64,000 bases of DNA from Actinoallomurus sp050942425 (GTDB lineage: Bacteria > Actinomycetota > Actinomycetes > Streptosporangiales > Streptosporangiaceae). The translations under genes and the position numbers were made by a program. The notes under the pieces are model-generated. The model was not told the origin of the DNA. It searched no databases and saw nothing but the letters and a program-made list of their open reading frames with translations. Positions 63,340 to 64,000 of this stretch are shown piece by piece; within the stretch, counting starts at the first letter, position 1, and every line of letters starts with the position of its first letter. The DNA lies in NCBI RefSeq assembly GCF_050942425.1, contig NZ_CP192063.1, forward strand, positions 6,510,001-6,574,000. The letters run 5' to 3'.

Positions 63340-64000
63340 GATCGTTCCCGTCCGGCCATACTCCGATGTGGTCGGTCTCCAGGTTGAGCCGCACCCGGTC
63401 CTTCATCCCCAGGGCCGTGGTGAACTCGCGCGGGAGCTGCAGCCGCCCCGCGCGGTCGAGCACGGCGTACTCCTCGGCCGTCACCTGCCGGCGGCCGTCC
63501 TCGTCGAGTGTGGCGCGGCGCAGGATCTCACTGCTGGTACGGCCGTCCCGGATGCCCACCGTGCGGTCGACGTTCCCGGCCACCTCCGCGTCGTGGGTGA
63601 CGATGACGGTGGTCACCCCGAGCTCGGAGTTGACGCGCCGCAGCGCGCCGAAGATCTCGCCTCCGGTCGCCGTGTCGAGCTCCCCGGTGGGCTCGTCCGC
63701 GAAAATGACCTTCGGCCGGTTGGCGGTCGCCACGGCGACGGCGACCCGCTGCTGCTCGCCGCCGGACATCTCCGCGGGCCGGGCGTCGGCCCGGTGCGCG
63801 ATCCCCATGAGGTCCAGCAACTCCGTCACCCGGGCGCGGCGGTCCCGGCGCCCGTTGCCGGCGAACCGCATCGGCATCTCGATGTTCTCCGCCGCCGTGA
63901 GGTAGGGCAGCAGGTTCCGCGTGGTCTGCTGCCAGACGAACCCCACGACGTCGCGCCGGAACCGCAGCCTGTCCCGGCGCGACATCCCCAGGAGCTCGAC
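63326..64000 (-). CDS. ABC transporter ATPase with AbrB-like C-terminal domain (N-terminus beyond window)
   Basis: Only the part after Walker A is in the window: Q-loop VGFVWQQTTRNLLPYL, signature MSGGEQQRVAVAVATANRP, VIFADEPTGELD, and the H-loop in VTHDAEVAG. The C-terminal about 50 residues (EEYAVLDRAGRLQLPREFTTALGMKDRVRLNLETDHIGVWP) look like an SpoVT/AbrB-type swapped-hairpin DNA-binding or dimerisation unit. Paired with the next ATPase, likely forming a heterodimeric exporter. Confidence 0.85.
   Translation of the reverse strand, partial: VELLGMSRRDRLRFRRDVVGFVWQQTTRNLLPYLTAAENIEMPMRFAGNGRRDRRARVTELLDLMGIAHRADARPAEMSGGEQQRVAVAVATANRPKVIFADEPTGELDTATGGEIFGALRRVNSELGVTTVIVTHDAEVAGNVDRTVGIRDGRTSSEILRRATLDEDGRRQVTAEEYAVLDRAGRLQLPREFTTALGMKDRVRLNLETDHIGVWPDGNDHDQR

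Overview
The window is GC-rich actinobacterial DNA. Third-position G/C is extreme, GTG and TTG starts are common, and 4-base ATGA/GTGA gene overlaps are frequent. Typical filamentous-actinomycete families are present: a mycothiol-dependent-isomerase-like protein, PF04672-type methyltransferase, CtpI-type P-type ATPase, AfsR/MalT-like LuxR ATPase, PucR and ROK regulators, AA10 LPMO and a PASTA-less Ser/Thr kinase. I infer a soil Streptosporangiales- or Streptomyces-like organism; genus cannot be fixed from the sequence. I see no rRNA, tRNA, CRISPR array, insertion sequence or integrase.

Layout. (1) 1-413: the 5' end of an MMPL exporter leaving the left edge. (2) 0.67-20 kb: an aromatic-acid catabolic region. 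It holds a Rieske oxygenase with a VanB-type reductase, a secreted alpha/beta hydrolase, two DHA2-type MFS transporters, an extradiol dioxygenase with an FAH-family hydrolase, and a flavin monooxygenase. It also holds an ACMSD-like amidohydrolase, a cyclase-family hydrolase, a bicovalent BBE-type flavoenzyme, a second FAH protein, a LysR regulator, two SDRs and a VOC protein. (3) 20-28 kb: a divergent NCS1 permease / GntR pair, then a tightly overlapping operon encoding a luciferase-like monooxygenase, two paralogous PF06684 (DUF1185) proteins, an alpha/beta hydrolase, an aldehyde dehydrogenase, a SnoaL-like protein and a flavin reductase. The part list resembles the Rut uracil pathway, but the DUF1185 pair takes the middle slots. 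(4) 28-35.5 kb: a large LuxR-type ATPase regulator followed by beta-ureidopropionase, hydantoinase/dihydropyrimidinase, a second LLM-family oxidoreductase and a second NCS1 permease, i.e. the lower reductive pyrimidine/hydantoin route. (5) 35.6-54.5 kb: a GH10 xylanase, CtpI-like ATPase, PucR regulator, small enzymes, a six-hairpin glycosidase with a divergent ROK repressor, and a formamidase/AmiS/FmdB operon. (6) 54.6-64 kb: an MMPL exporter with its own two-component system, a Ser/Thr kinase, an LPMO, a cold-shock protein, a DoxX-like protein and two MacB-type ABC ATPases running off the right edge.

How it fits together. Regions 2-4 form a nutrient-scavenging block in which cyclic aromatic and N-heterocyclic compounds are imported (MFS, NCS1), oxidised (Rieske, flavin and LLM oxygenases), opened and hydrolysed. 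Formamidase, xylanase, glycosidase and LPMO add amide and polysaccharide use.

Two cross-cutting patterns stand out. Short tandem repeats lie just after, or across, stop codons at four genes, and short repeats also expand three coding sequences. Several strong palindromes sit where regulators would bind; one near-identical palindrome lies before both the MMPL gene and the sensor kinase gene at 57.8-59.0 kb.
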